Positions 23,185 to 32,984 are shown, counted from the stretch's first letter. The stretch is 46,337 nt of DNA from JAPKZH01 sp964537875 (GCA_964537875.1 CAZIDN010000026.1:1-46337); one strand, 5' to 3'. Translations and numbers: made by a program. Notes: generated by a model not told the origin, from the sequence alone.

Positions 23185-25935
23185 TTAAAAATTCACGTAG
23201 AACGTCAAGGCGAACTTGCGAGGCGAAGCATAGGACGTGGCAGATTTGAACGTCGGCTGGTCGGATCGAATATCCCGGCTCATGACACTCTGAGTATCGA
23301 AGACATTCATAACCCTGAATTCGAGCACGCCGTTGAACCTGCCGAGGGGGATGACATGAGAAACCTGGGCATCCAAGTTGCCCCATGTCGCCTGCCTCTG
23401 ACTTCCGGCTTTTTCCAGATACCCGTAGTAGTTGCCGTAGGCATCGCGGCCGCGAGCTTCCCAGGGCCGGCCGCTCTGGATTCTCCAGTAAACGCCCAGA
23501 GTGGTCCTCTTATAGAACTCCCACGTCCCGAACAACTTGAAAACGTGTGTCCTGTCGCCCATCATGATCCCCTCGCGGAGGGGATCACTCACATAAAGTC
23601 CTGGGGCATCTTCCAGGTACGAGGATGCGTAGAAGAGTGCTGTCCCTGGCGCATAATCCAGGTCCCAGTTTCCTTCGAGCCGGCTCCAGGTGTACATGGC
23701 TGTGAGCGACCATTTTTGGGCATACTGCCGTTTCACTTCAAGAGAGAAAGCCGTATATTTTCGCCAGGCCTTGCTCACCTGGAAATCTGGGAAGGGAAGG
23801 AGCTTGGCTTGAAGCTCAGCAGGCAGGCTGGCATAAGACACAATTTGTCCATCCAGATTGCCGCCCACATATCTTGAAGCGCTTCCGCTGTCTCTATAGA
23901 TAGTGGGAAAATCTTCCATGATATGCTTCATCGTCCGATACTGGCCCCAGATTTCGACACTCCAGTTACGGCCGAAAGGACGGCTGTAGCCGGCAATAAG
24001 TTCGTCGGAGTAAGTCGGCTTGGTGCCAGGAAGGGGGAATTTGCCTGTTTCAGATGCCTGGGGAGTATCAGCCAGCAAATTTCCGGTTAGGTCAAAATAG
24101 GCATCATTCCTGTAAACTCGAACAGGCGCCCATGACCGGCCGAGAGACTTGTTGTCCATATTATTGTAGCGGCCCCAGTTGGCATAGAGTTTGTCCCCGG
24201 CTTTCCGGTCAAGCATGTAGGTGAAGCCGAAGCGCGGCTGGATCTCTTTATCAAAATTAAACGTCAGAAATGTATTTTTTATGCCGGCCTTTGTGGAGCT
24301 GAATTCATCGCGATTGAGCAGGACACCCAAGTTCAATGTTAGACGTTCGCCGATTGTCGCCGTATCCTGGAGAAAAATAGAATACGTTCTTCCCCCCGAA
24401 TCCTGGGGCCCCTGTTGGGAGTAATAACGGGCCCTGAAGGCCGGTTTGCCACCGTATGTTGTAACAATGATGCTCCCCCAGCCGTTGGCCACCCGCTCCA
24501 GCCATTCTCCGCCGTCGTCATATCCGAAACCGGCTTTAATGACATGAGAATGGCCTCTGAAATCGAGGTATTGGGTCAGAACGAACTTGATCTCATCACG
24601 GAAGAAGTTCTGGGTGTTGTATTCAGAAGCGCCGCCGACATACTGGCCGGAGAGGGTTGCGGGCCCAAAGATGTAGCCTGACGCTGTCTGGAAGTAACCC
24701 ATCTTGGGGAGATTCGCGGGGTCAAACCTCGGCTGATAGCCGAGATCTGTTATCGGAACGCTTTTGTAATTCTCAATGACGTGGTCGTACTTGACCTCGA
24801 GAAGCGTGGACTTAGAGATGGTCCAGGCCCAGGACGCGTAAATGATGCGCTCCAGGCCATTGCCATCCGTACCCGCATCCGGGCTGTCATTGAGGCCGAC
24901 CCCGGACTTTTTATCTTCGTATTTATTGTTCCTGAAGCTCAGAGACACTAAATGGGCGGGGAAGGGGTTGGCGCTCAATTTGAAGAACAGTTCGGTGCCG
25001 GTCGATGTCGCGTCGGGCACATCTCCCAACCTATTGACGCGGCCGGTTGTTTTCGAATACGGCAGACTGGCCGAAACGTACCACCAGAGCTTGTCCTTGA
25101 TGACGGGACCGCCAATACCGAGGGCGGGGCTGTATCTGTTGTATTTAGTGATAATGCCGGGGTCCCTGAACTTTCCGGTAAATCCCGATGGTTCCAGCAC
25201 AAACCGGAATGTCCCCGAGAGTGCGTTCGTCCCCGACTTGGTGATGGCATTCGTAACCATGCCTGCGGCGCGGCCGAACTCGGCGCTGATGCCGCCGCGC
25301 TTGATATTGATTTCTTGGATATCGAGCTCGGAAAAGTTAGCTCCGAGATAGCCATAAAACGGGTTGCTGATGTTGGAGCCATCATAGAGATAGACGTTGT
25401 CCTGTTTGTTTCCTCCCGCATTTGGGGCAAAGTCGCGGTTATCGGCGACTCCGGGCGCAAGCTGCCAGAGGGACGCATAAGAGCGGCCCAGCGGGAGTTT
25501 TTCGACGAGCTGCTTCTGCCAGTTCGAAGAGATTTCTGTGGATTTCAGGTCGATGACCGGCGACCTAGCCGTGACCGTTACTTCCTCCGCGACCTTTCCC
25601 ACGGCTATCATAATCACCGTGACTTGGGCCGATCTGCCCAATCCGACGATGACGTCTTCTTTTTCATTGACCGGCGTCAAATCCGGATGGGTGACGGTCA
25701 AGATATAGGTGCCCGGCGGAATGCTCGGGAACCTGAATTGCCCGTCCCGGCCTGTTGTATATGTCCGCCCCGCGGGCAGCAGGTCGCTCGTAATTTTAAC
25801 GACGGCGTTGGCCACCGGGGCATTGCCCTCATAAGCCTTGACGATACCTGTGATCGAGCCGCGCTCTTGGGCGCTCAGGCCGGCCAGACCGAATAAGAAA
25901 CAAACGATAAAAGCAGTTAGGGAAAATTTTTTCAT
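23185..25935 (-). CDS. Oar-like TonB-dependent receptor with carboxypeptidase-regulatory-like domain
   Basis: 916 residues: signal peptide (LTAFIVCFLFGLAGLSAQ), a regulatory-like beta domain (GSITGIVKAYEGNAPVANAV, residues 26-110), a plug domain (LPLGRSYASLWQLAPGV; VYLYDGSNISNPFYGY) and a beta-barrel ending in RKFALTFYVNF with the terminal Phe typical of outer-membrane proteins. Such receptors take up oligosaccharides, peptides or chelates with energy from TonB-ExbBD. There is no SusD partner next to it, which separates this type from Bacteroidetes SusCD pairs. AAGGAGGG upstream and a TTGACA promoter support the start at 25935. Confidence 0.9.
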   Translation of the reverse strand: MKKFSLTAFIVCFLFGLAGLSAQERGSITGIVKAYEGNAPVANAVVKITSDLLPAGRTYTTGRDGQFRFPSIPPGTYILTVTHPDLTPVNEKEDVIVGLGRSAQVTVIMIAVGKVAEEVTVTARSPVIDLKSTEISSNWQKQLVEKLPLGRSYASLWQLAPGVADNRDFAPNAGGNKQDNVYLYDGSNISNPFYGYLGANFSELDIQEINIKRGGISAEFGRAAGMVTNAITKSGTNALSGTFRFVLEPSGFTGKFRDPGIITKYNRYSPALGIGGPVIKDKLWWYVSASLPYSKTTGRVNRLGDVPDATSTGTELFFKLSANPFPAHLVSLSFRNNKYEDKKSGVGLNDSPDAGTDGNGLERIIYASWAWTISKSTLLEVKYDHVIENYKSVPITDLGYQPRFDPANLPKMGYFQTASGYIFGPATLSGQYVGGASEYNTQNFFRDEIKFVLTQYLDFRGHSHVIKAGFGYDDGGEWLERVANGWGSIIVTTYGGKPAFRARYYSQQGPQDSGGRTYSIFLQDTATIGERLTLNLGVLLNRDEFSSTKAGIKNTFLTFNFDKEIQPRFGFTYMLDRKAGDKLYANWGRYNNMDNKSLGRSWAPVRVYRNDAYFDLTGNLLADTPQASETGKFPLPGTKPTYSDELIAGYSRPFGRNWSVEIWGQYRTMKHIMEDFPTIYRDSGSASRYVGGNLDGQIVSYASLPAELQAKLLPFPDFQVSKAWRKYTAFSLEVKRQYAQKWSLTAMYTWSRLEGNWDLDYAPGTALFYASSYLEDAPGLYVSDPLREGIMMGDRTHVFKLFGTWEFYKRTTLGVYWRIQSGRPWEARGRDAYGNYYGYLEKAGSQRQATWGNLDAQVSHVIPLGRFNGVLEFRVMNVFDTQSVMSRDIRSDQPTFKSATSYASPRKFALTFYVNF

Positions 25936-25969
25936 GAAAGCCCTCCTTCCAAATTTTTAGGGTAGTTAT

Positions 25970-25998
25970 AAATTATTCCCGATCAAGAAATTTGTCAA
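25970..25998 (-). promoter_or_regulatory. Predicted promoter of the first TonB-receptor gene
   Basis: On the minus strand TTGACA (25993-25998) and TAATTT (25970-25975) are 17 bp apart in an A/T-rich gap, about 35 bp before the ATG. Confidence 0.6.
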
Positions 25999-26040
25999 CA
26001 TAATAATAACGAAAGGAAAGGAAATCTTACGATATGGCCA

Positions 26041-26087
26041 GCCTTATCCGGAATGAATCCTGGTTTTGAGTTTCCTCAGGCGGGCTT
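26041..26087 (-). repeat. Short 3'-end repeat R3, copy 1
   Basis: About 47 bases resemble 30245-30292 (TTAT, GGAATGAAT, TTTTGAGTT/TTTGAGTT, CTCAGGC/TTCAGGC, GGGCTT/AGGCTT in the same order). In both places the stop codon of a minus-strand reading frame ending Lys-Pro-Ala lies inside the repeat. Confidence 0.55.
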
Positions 26088-26605
26088 CGTGACCGCCGTC
26101 AAAACGGCGAATGACCCAGTTTCTTTTCCAGCATTTCGAGCTCGGCCTTGGCCCTTCAGGATATCGGCCAGCGTCTTTATTCCCGGCGGGAGGTCGTGAC
26201 CGTTGTTGCGAACCCCATGCGTGACCGGATAGAGGCCGGACATGATCGAACAATGAGAAGGTAGCGTCAGGGGCGCCGGACAATAAACCCGAGCGAAGCG
26301 GATGCCCTCACGGGCCAGGCCGTCGAGATGAGGCGTCTTGGCCGGCGGATAGCCGTAACAGCCCAGATGATCGGCCCTGGTGGTGTCGAGCGTGATGAGC
26401 AGGACACTACAGGTGGGCGCACCCGGGAACCTGACCTGGCGTCTTCCCGGGCCGATCACCACGAGATAGACCAGGACCCCCAGAACGGCGAGCGTCCCGG
26501 CGATCCCCATTATCAATACCGATCTAGCGCCCGATTCCAGGCTTTGAACCTCTCGGGAGGCCGCCTTTTTTTGGTCAGGAGTTTTAATTTCTTTTTATTA
26601 TTCAT
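26076..26605 (-). pseudogene. Remnant of a membrane-anchored sulfatase-like (alkaline phosphatase superfamily) gene
   Basis: An open frame to 26516 encodes a membrane helix (MGIAGTLAVLGVLVYLVVI) and the first 90 residues of a sulfatase-fold domain: VLLITLDTTRADHLGCYG, the region PLTLPSHCSIMSGLYPVTHG and LPPGIKTLADILKGQG. It then breaks off instead of continuing for 400 or more residues. In another frame, bases 26099-26145 read KAELEMLEKKLGHSPF then stop, which looks like the tail of a TPR-containing protein, so a large internal deletion is likely. Upstream, an ATG at 26605 is out of frame with the membrane helix (frameshift near an A run). The Cys/Ser normally converted to formylglycine is Thr here. 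Non-functional in my view. Confidence 0.65.
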
Positions 26606-26706
26606 CGAGGCTCAATAGCGGAATTCCTCATGACAAGCGGCCGAACCATGGCGAGACGTAGAGAATCTTTAGGTTCCAGCTTAAGGCATTTCCCTAAAGA
26701 GTCAAG

Positions 26707-26746
26707 AAAAAAGCCCGTCCTTCCCCCGAAGGACGGGCTTTTCTTG
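26707..26746 (-). terminator. Rho-independent terminator of the second TonB-receptor gene
   Basis: A perfect stem, AAAGCCCGTCCTT with AAGGACGGGCTTT around a CCCCG loop, is flanked by an A run on one side and a T run on the other. It can work on both strands. It lies 24 bp beyond the stop at 26770. Confidence 0.9.
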
Positions 26747-26769
26747 TTAACAGTTTCCGGAGCGCGCGA

Positions 26770-29700
26770 TCAGAAAGAGAACTTGAAACCCAAACGCGCC
26801 GACCAGGGGCCGAACCGGGTTTCCCACAGATTGAACGCCGGATGGGCGATGCCCCTCGACGCGATGATGGACATGTAGTCCCGGGCGAATGTCCCGTTCA
26901 GGATCTCGTTCGTATAGCCCGTGAAGCTCTGCCTGTCGGCGGTGGTGATCTTGCTCTGGATCGTGTCGGTGTCGGTGATGTTGTTGACCTGGAGGTTGAT
27001 GGAGGCCCGCAATTTATTGCCGATCTTCAAGGCGTAATCCAGGTAGACATCGGCCCACGCGGTGAACGGCAGCCGGCCCAGGTCCGCCCGGCCGTTGACG
27101 TAGAAATACTTGGAGTTGTAAAGGATCTTGGTCGTCTGGGGCAAGCCGCTCCGGCCGTAGGCGACAATCCCCACGGTCAGCCCGAACGGGAAGCGATAAG
27201 ACCCGTACGCTTTCAAATAATGGGTCCTGTCCTGGGGCAGAGGGCCGTCGAGCACCTTGCCTTGGCCGTCGTATCCCATGAACCATCGGTCGAAATCCTG
27301 TTCGACGCTCGGGCCGAGGCGGCCGCCTTCATCGGAGCTGGCCAGGCCGGAATAATTCCCGGAGACGCGGCTCAGGGTGTAATTGATCCCGCCCTGCCAG
27401 TTGTTGCTGAACCTCTTCTCCAGCGAGATGTTGAGGCCGTAGTATTCCCGCGTCGCTTTCGGGCAGGGCCAGTAGTCTTCGATGAACTTTCCGCCCTGGG
27501 AGACCGGCAGGGACACGCCGAAACCGGGATTGGTGACCCAGAAGTCCTGGGAAACCGTCACGGCTCCGGTCGTCGGGTTGACCGTCGTGATGTAGACGCC
27601 GACATCCTCGATCGTCCGGATCAGGTGCTTCTGGACGAAGCGGGCGGTGAGGGAGATGTCCTCCCCCAGCTTCTTCTCGGCGCCGAAGGAGATCTCCCGC
27701 TGGGAGGTCGGTTTGATATCCGGATCGACCCGGTTCAGCGAAGGCGGCAGGTAATCCATGGACCCGGCGTAGGTGTTGCCGGCTTTCTGGCTCGCTGCGT
27801 CGTCGATCTTGCCGCTCGCTGCGATCTTGGTCCAATCCGGGTCCTGGAGGGGGTAGTAGTCCTCCACGCGTTTCGTGCCGCCGAAGGTGAGCTGGCCCAT
27901 GTAGAGTTTCATCAGGTCATAGTAGATCCCGTAGCTGGCGAAGATCTTCAGGCTGGAGTCCCCGAACATGTCATAGCTCAAGCCGATGCGGGGGGCCAGC
28001 GTGCTGTCCAAGCCGAACTTGACGGGATTTTCCGACCAGCCCGGGTAGGACTTGTTGTCCGTGAAAGAAGGCATGTACTGGCTCTCGGCCCGGATGCCGA
28101 TATTGAGGGTCAGCCGGTCCTTGATCGTCCAGGAATCCTGGAGGTAAACCGACAGGTTGTTGCTCTTGACGTTCCAGACGCTCCCGGAGGGAGAGGTGAA
28201 CGAGCTCCGGACAAGATAGTACCCGTACTTGCCGTAATTCGGGCTCGACGGATCGGCGCCGGCGCCGACCCTGATCCCCAGATCGTCATTAGACTGGCCC
28301 CAATACAAGGTTACCCGGGGATGTGTATAGCCCGTGAAGCGGTCTTCATAAAGGTAGTTATAACCGATGCCGGCCTTCAGGGCGTGCTCGCCCATCCAGT
28401 TGAGGTAGAGCGACACGTCCAGGTTGTTGCTGATCTTCCCGCGCAGGTATTTTTTCGTCTCCTGATACAGCGTGCTGCTCGTCCAACCGGTGAGCTTGAT
28501 CAGGTCCGGATGGGCCAGGAAGAAGGCATCGTTGGCGAACATCGAGTTCGTATTGCCAAAATAATATGTCGAGGAGTCGGGAGGGGCGATCTGCTGGTTG
28601 TTCTGGTTCTGCTCGTGCCAGCCGGCCCGGTAGCTGATGAGCAGGTTGTTGCCGATGGAATAATCCGCGGTCAGCGAGGCGCTCTTGTTCGGATAGTCCG
28701 TCCCTTCCTTGTCCCACTGGTAATCGGCGACGCCGTTGCCGATGATGGTGGGGAGGGCCCCCCGGTAATTGGAGAAGCTGTTGATGTAGCTGGCCGAGAG
28801 GCGAAGGCCGGTGACCGGGGCGGACGAGATCCGGACCGATGCTCCAAGGCCGGAGTTTTTTGCCTTGAATGTCTGGAAGGGCCCTTTCCTCAAGCTGAAA
28901 TCCCTCTGGGCCGCCGTCTGGTTGTAGTTCGGGTTGAACGAACCGTAGAACCACAGCTTGTCCTTGATGATATAGCCGCCGAGGCCGAAAACGGCTTCGT
29001 ACCGGTCATACTTGTCCCTGTCCTTTCCGCCGTTGTAGTACAAGTCATCGTAGTTGACATATTCCCAGACGTAGGCGCCGAACGGATCCCGCCTGAGGAA
29101 GGTCCGGGATTTCCCCTGCATGTACTGCCTGTTGTTCTCGTAATAGCCCAGGATTTCGCCATGGAACTCGTTGCTCCCGGACCTGGTGATGACGTTGATG
29201 ACGCCGCCCATCGAGCCGCCGTACTCGGCGTTGTAGCCCGAGGCCGTCACCTTGACCTCGTCTAGAAGCTCTAGAACGATGCTCTGGCCGCGGTCTCCAT
29301 AATGGAAGTCCGTGATGTCCGCGCCGTCGGCGTACCACATGTTCTCGGCCCCGGAAGCGCCGTCCACCGAGATGCCGGCCGTGATGCTCTCGTTCTGAAC
29401 GCCAGGGATGGTGCTGATCAGCGAATCGAAATTCCTCCCCCGGGGAAGCGACATGAAGATTTCCTTAGCCATCGTCATGCCCTTGACCGTGCTTTTGACG
29501 TCGATCAACGGCGACTGGCCGACGACTGTAATCTTTTCTTCGACGGCGGCCTGCTCAAGGGCGATATTCAGGACCATGGTCTGGGACAGTTCCAGATATA
29601 TACCCTTTCGGATCAACGTCTTGAATCCAGGAATTGTAAAAGTGACTTCAAAGTTCCCAGACGGAAGGGCCATCAAACGGAACGTCCCGTTGACATCGGT

Positions 29701-29883
29701 TATCGTGGAGGCTTTTCCGACCAGCTTAGGGTTCGTCGCTTCGACGGTCACGCCGGGAAGAGCATTCCCCTGATTGTCCACGACCTTTCCGGTGATCCTC
29801 CCTGTTGGCGTGAGTTGGCCGAAAGCCGTTCCTGCGGCCAAGAACCAAATGATAAGCGTAAGATATAAAAATTCTTTTTTCAT
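26770..29883 (-). CDS. Oar-like TonB-dependent receptor, second copy
   Basis: 1037 residues from the ATG at 29883, where a signal peptide starts (FLYLTLIIWFLAAGTAFGQ); the frame is open to 29970 but that extension lacks signal features. The domains follow the first receptor: regulatory-like domain (GRITGKVVDNQGNALPGVTV), plug with LPRGRNFDSLISTIPGVQ and MWYADGADITDFHYG, a TonB-plug repeat GGSMGGVINVITRSGSNEFH and a barrel ending ARLGFKFSF. It is longer than its neighbour and only distantly similar, so it is probably for a different ligand. A strong terminator follows. Confidence 0.9.
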   Translation of the reverse strand: MKKEFLYLTLIIWFLAAGTAFGQLTPTGRITGKVVDNQGNALPGVTVEATNPKLVGKASTITDVNGTFRLMALPSGNFEVTFTIPGFKTLIRKGIYLELSQTMVLNIALEQAAVEEKITVVGQSPLIDVKSTVKGMTMAKEIFMSLPRGRNFDSLISTIPGVQNESITAGISVDGASGAENMWYADGADITDFHYGDRGQSIVLELLDEVKVTASGYNAEYGGSMGGVINVITRSGSNEFHGEILGYYENNRQYMQGKSRTFLRRDPFGAYVWEYVNYDDLYYNGGKDRDKYDRYEAVFGLGGYIIKDKLWFYGSFNPNYNQTAAQRDFSLRKGPFQTFKAKNSGLGASVRISSAPVTGLRLSASYINSFSNYRGALPTIIGNGVADYQWDKEGTDYPNKSASLTADYSIGNNLLISYRAGWHEQNQNNQQIAPPDSSTYYFGNTNSMFANDAFFLAHPDLIKLTGWTSSTLYQETKKYLRGKISNNLDVSLYLNWMGEHALKAGIGYNYLYEDRFTGYTHPRVTLYWGQSNDDLGIRVGAGADPSSPNYGKYGYYLVRSSFTSPSGSVWNVKSNNLSVYLQDSWTIKDRLTLNIGIRAESQYMPSFTDNKSYPGWSENPVKFGLDSTLAPRIGLSYDMFGDSSLKIFASYGIYYDLMKLYMGQLTFGGTKRVEDYYPLQDPDWTKIAASGKIDDAASQKAGNTYAGSMDYLPPSLNRVDPDIKPTSQREISFGAEKKLGEDISLTARFVQKHLIRTIEDVGVYITTVNPTTGAVTVSQDFWVTNPGFGVSLPVSQGGKFIEDYWPCPKATREYYGLNISLEKRFSNNWQGGINYTLSRVSGNYSGLASSDEGGRLGPSVEQDFDRWFMGYDGQGKVLDGPLPQDRTHYLKAYGSYRFPFGLTVGIVAYGRSGLPQTTKILYNSKYFYVNGRADLGRLPFTAWADVYLDYALKIGNKLRASINLQVNNITDTDTIQSKITTADRQSFTGYTNEILNGTFARDYMSIIASRGIAHPAFNLWETRFGPWSARLGFKFSF

Positions 29884-30281
29884 TCGATTTGACTCCGCGT
29901 TTTGCCTGCCATGCATTCCTCTCCTTCGTGGTGAATCCATCATGGGTTCATCGCGACCTTTGGCGCTCAAGGCTGGATTATTCTATCGTCATTTACCCTC
30001 CTCAAAAGACTCCCGTTCTTCGAGAACTTATGGACATGGAACTTTTTTCGTCGAGCGATGGCCCCAGACCATGACCTTGGAATTGAGGTTTACTCGGGCT
30101 TAATAAGGAATATAAGAATTCGCTTTTCGGCAGCAAGGACCGAGCCTGCATCTTGTTAGCGATTCTGTCCTCCTCTCATCATGAAAGATGGTAACTCATG
30201 GCGAAAGGGCATGTCAAGCCGGCCGGGGGCTCTGTCAAAATCGCCGACTTTATCTGGAATGAATTCGAGCTTTGAGTTGCT
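29884..30281. other. Non-coding stretch between the second TonB receptor and the PH-domain gene
   Basis: About 400 bases with no convincing gene. It presumably holds the promoter of the receptor gene, but I find no well-spaced -35/-10 pair. The end nearest the PH-domain gene holds repeat R3 copy 2. Short frames here have no homology I recognise. Confidence 0.5.
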
Positions 30282-30292
30282 TCAGGCAGGCT
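30245..30292 (-). repeat. Short 3'-end repeat R3, copy 2
   Basis: It matches 26041-26087. It covers the last codons and stop of the PH-domain gene (TCA at 30282-30284 on the plus strand) and about 37 bases of 3' flank. Confidence 0.55.
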
Positions 30293-30821
30293 TTTTGTCC
30301 GGTGCGTCCGGGGCGGCGGATTTGCCCATTCGCATCACGTCCCGGCTGTATTCGTCACGGCAGCGGGCGATCGTGTCTTTCAGCAGCCTGGGGTTGGTGA
30401 CTTTTTTATAGATCGTAGCCCCGTCCTCGGCCGCGGTCTGGATCTCCACATCCCCATACCGGAGGATCCGTCCCAGCATAGACTGGTAATAAGACAGGTT
30501 GTTGATTTTTTCCAGAGGGCTTTCCTTGGAAAAAAGGCTGAAAATACCCTTCTCGTCGATTACCCTCAGGTTGGTCACCGCCCAAATGTCCCGCCGCCGG
30601 TACCATTCCCGGTAAAGGAAGTAGAAAAAGGTGATCGCCAGGAAGATGCCGCCGATCCAGCGGACGACGGTCATAAAGCCGCTTGTTGTCCGGACAATAG
30701 AGAACAAAATGACGCAAATAATCACAGCCAAAAACAAGAGCAGAAAGGGCTCGATCACCGTGACCCAATGCGTCCGTGTTTCAAGAAATTTTCTTTCCCC
30801 CGGTCTCAAGTTTGTCCTCAT
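30282..30821 (-). CDS. Bacterial PH-domain membrane protein
   Basis: 179 residues. Two membrane helices (VIEPFLLLFLAVIICVILFS and VVRWIGGIFLAITFFYFLY) are followed by a bPH2-type domain: WAVTNLRVIDEKGIFSLFSK, LEKINNLSYYQSMLGRILRYG and VEIQTAAEDGATIYKKVTNP, the usual order for YdbS/YdbT-like proteins. Function of these domains is poorly known; several are linked to membrane stress. It starts 6 bp after the kinase gene, so the two are probably one operon and it may act as a membrane partner of that kinase. The tail is charged and rich in Lys, Pro and Ala. Confidence 0.8.
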   Translation of the reverse strand: MRTNLRPGERKFLETRTHWVTVIEPFLLLFLAVIICVILFSIVRTTSGFMTVVRWIGGIFLAITFFYFLYREWYRRRDIWAVTNLRVIDEKGIFSLFSKESPLEKINNLSYYQSMLGRILRYGDVEIQTAAEDGATIYKKVTNPRLLKDTIARCRDEYSRDVMRMGKSAAPDAPDKKPA

Positions 30822-30827
30822 GGAATC

Positions 30828-32984
30828 CTACTCCAGTTTCTCCATCAACGCCAGGAAGCGCGGCTGCTTCCGAAGTGGATCGAGATTGCTATCATGCAAG
30901 TACCAACCCTTCTGGGCAAGGCCGTGGGCGACGGCCCTTTCCAAACAATCGAGCGCCTCGTCGATCTCGCCCGCCAGGGAGTAAATACACCCCAGGTTGT
31001 AGAGGAGCATGGGCTCATCGGGCGCGATTTTTTGCGCCCGGCGGGCCCAATCGAGGCCGAGCTCCCGCTCGCCAAGAGCGACCAGGCCGTTGGCGCCCAT
31101 ATAGAGGGCACGGACATCATCAGGATGGAGCTGGATACGTTCTTCCACAAGAGCGACGCCGCGGCGGCGTGAAGCAATTCCATCGTCAGGACGTCCCAGC
31201 GTGTCGTAGATCTGGGCCACGAGCAGCGGCGCCTGGTAGTCGTCGGGCCGAACGCGGATCGCTTCCTCGAAGAGCCGCGCCGCCTTCTCGAGATCTCCGT
31301 TGACAAAGGTGTGGCGGGCATAAAAATACCATGCCTCGAAAAGTCCAGGATCGAGCCGAATCGCGGTTTCGAATCCTGTCTCCGCTTCTTCTTTGCGGCC
31401 GCTGATCGACAAAGCCAGGGCATGGGAAGCCTGGGCTTGGGCAGAGTCTGGAGCCAGTTCGACCGCGCGGCGGCTGGCAGATATGGCCTGTTCGCGCACC
31501 GACTCTCGGCGGTCGGAGTAGAGGTAAATATACGACCAGCAGTCGGCGAGCCCGGCATAGGCCAGGGCGTATCCCAGGTCCAGCTCGGTCGCCCGAGCAA
31601 AGAGCTGCAAGGCAAACTCGATGTCGTGCCTGCCGTATTTGTAGTAAAAGCTCCGCCCCCGCAAGTAATAGTCGTAGGCTTGAACGTGATGGGTCGGAGA
31701 CTTCTTCAGCGCCCCTCGTTCCTGCGGGCTAAGCGTCACCTGGAGGGCCCGGACGATATTTTTTGCGATTTCATCCTGGATCTCAAAGATATCTTTTAAC
31801 TCGCGGTCGAAGGACTCCGACCACAGGTGGAAACCCTGCGCCGTGTCGACGAGCTGGGCGGTGATCCTGAGCCGGTTGCCTGACTTGCGCACGCTTCCCT
31901 CGAGGAGCGTTTCGACGCGAAGACGATGGCCGATCTCTTTGAGCTCAACCGCCGTATCCCTGAACTGGAAGGACGCCGTCCTCGATGCGACCCGTAAACC
32001 TTGAACCCGGCTCAGGGCATTGATGATCTCCTCGGCGATTCCCTCGCAAAAATAGGCTTGGTCCTTCTCCCGGCTCATGTCAACGAAGGGCAGCACAGCG
32101 ATGGAGGGAATATCATAGGCAGGAGACACGCCTCCCTCGCGCCGCAACCGATCCAGCTCATCGCGGAGGTCGAGGGCCGAAGCCATCCGGTAATGAGCGT
32201 CCTTCTCGAGGCAGTGCCGCAGAATCCGGTCCAGCCGGCGGGGCAGTCGCGGATTCAGCTCGAGCGCCGACCGCGGCTCGTCCCTGAGGATGCCGGCCAT
32301 GACTTCGGTCACGGTCTCGCCGGCGAAGGGATGCGCGCCCGCGGCCAGCTCGAAAAGGAGGATTCCAAGCGAGAAAAGATCGGTGCGATGGTCGAGCGCT
32401 TCGTCCCTGAGCTGCTCGGGGGACATGTAGCAGATCGTCCCGGAGATGCTCGTCTCGAGCGTTACCGTCTTGGTGACCGCCCCATCAACAGGGGAAGGTA
32501 TTGGGTTGAGAATCCGAGCCAGGCCGAAGTCGAGGACCTTTATGTTTCCGGCGCGGTCGATCATGACGTTGCCGGGCTTCAAGTCGCGATGGATGATCCC
32601 CCGGGCATGGGCGGCCGCGACCGCGTCGACCAGCGGGATCGCGATCTTGAGAAAGCGGTCGAGAGGGACGCCGCCGGGAGTGACGAGTTTCGAAAGCGCC
32701 TCTCCTTCCACAAGTTCCATGGTAAAGAAGTGGACGCCCTCGGCTTCCGCGATCGAATAGATCGTCAGGATGTTGGGATGGTTGAGCGCGGCGACGGCCT
32801 TGGCCTCGCGTTCGAAGAAAGCCCGCCGTTCCGGATCCTCGGCGAAACCTTCCGGCAGAAACTTGACGGCAACGTCTCGGTCGAGCTTGAGGTCCCGGGC
32901 TTTCCAGACAATCCCCATGCCGCCCTCGCCGAGCTTCTCGAGAAGACGATAATGGGCGATGGTTTGGCCGGCTTCGAAGATCAT
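30828..32984 (-). CDS. Ser/Thr protein kinase with TolB-like and TPR regions
   Basis: 718 residues. The kinase domain (12-275) is complete: LGEGGMG loop at 19-24, Lys41 (VAVKFLPEG), HRDLKPGN at 132-139, DFGLAR at 152-157. Residues 290-420 (IAVLPFVDMSREKDQAYFCEGIAEEIINAL) match the TolB/FlgO-like region often fused to such kinases or to cyclases. The remaining 290 residues are TPR-like helices. I see no membrane helix, so it is probably cytosolic. Proteins of this plan are abundant in Acidobacteriota and act as signalling hubs; targets unknown. Operon with the PH-domain gene. No good Shine-Dalgarno before the ATG. Confidence 0.9.
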   Translation of the reverse strand: MIFEAGQTIAHYRLLEKLGEGGMGIVWKARDLKLDRDVAVKFLPEGFAEDPERRAFFEREAKAVAALNHPNILTIYSIAEAEGVHFFTMELVEGEALSKLVTPGGVPLDRFLKIAIPLVDAVAAAHARGIIHRDLKPGNVMIDRAGNIKVLDFGLARILNPIPSPVDGAVTKTVTLETSISGTICYMSPEQLRDEALDHRTDLFSLGILLFELAAGAHPFAGETVTEVMAGILRDEPRSALELNPRLPRRLDRILRHCLEKDAHYRMASALDLRDELDRLRREGGVSPAYDIPSIAVLPFVDMSREKDQAYFCEGIAEEIINALSRVQGLRVASRTASFQFRDTAVELKEIGHRLRVETLLEGSVRKSGNRLRITAQLVDTAQGFHLWSESFDRELKDIFEIQDEIAKNIVRALQVTLSPQERGALKKSPTHHVQAYDYYLRGRSFYYKYGRHDIEFALQLFARATELDLGYALAYAGLADCWSYIYLYSDRRESVREQAISASRRAVELAPDSAQAQASHALALSISGRKEEAETGFETAIRLDPGLFEAWYFYARHTFVNGDLEKAARLFEEAIRVRPDDYQAPLLVAQIYDTLGRPDDGIASRRRGVALVEERIQLHPDDVRALYMGANGLVALGERELGLDWARRAQKIAPDEPMLLYNLGCIYSLAGEIDEALDCLERAVAHGLAQKGWYLHDSNLDPLRKQPRFLALMEKLE

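Noticed and set aside
26842..29265. Plus-strand open frame of 807 codons
   Set aside because: It is antisense to the second TonB receptor, has no start signal and encodes a Val/Arg/Gly/Ala-rich sequence without domains; it is a by-product of the codon use of the real gene.
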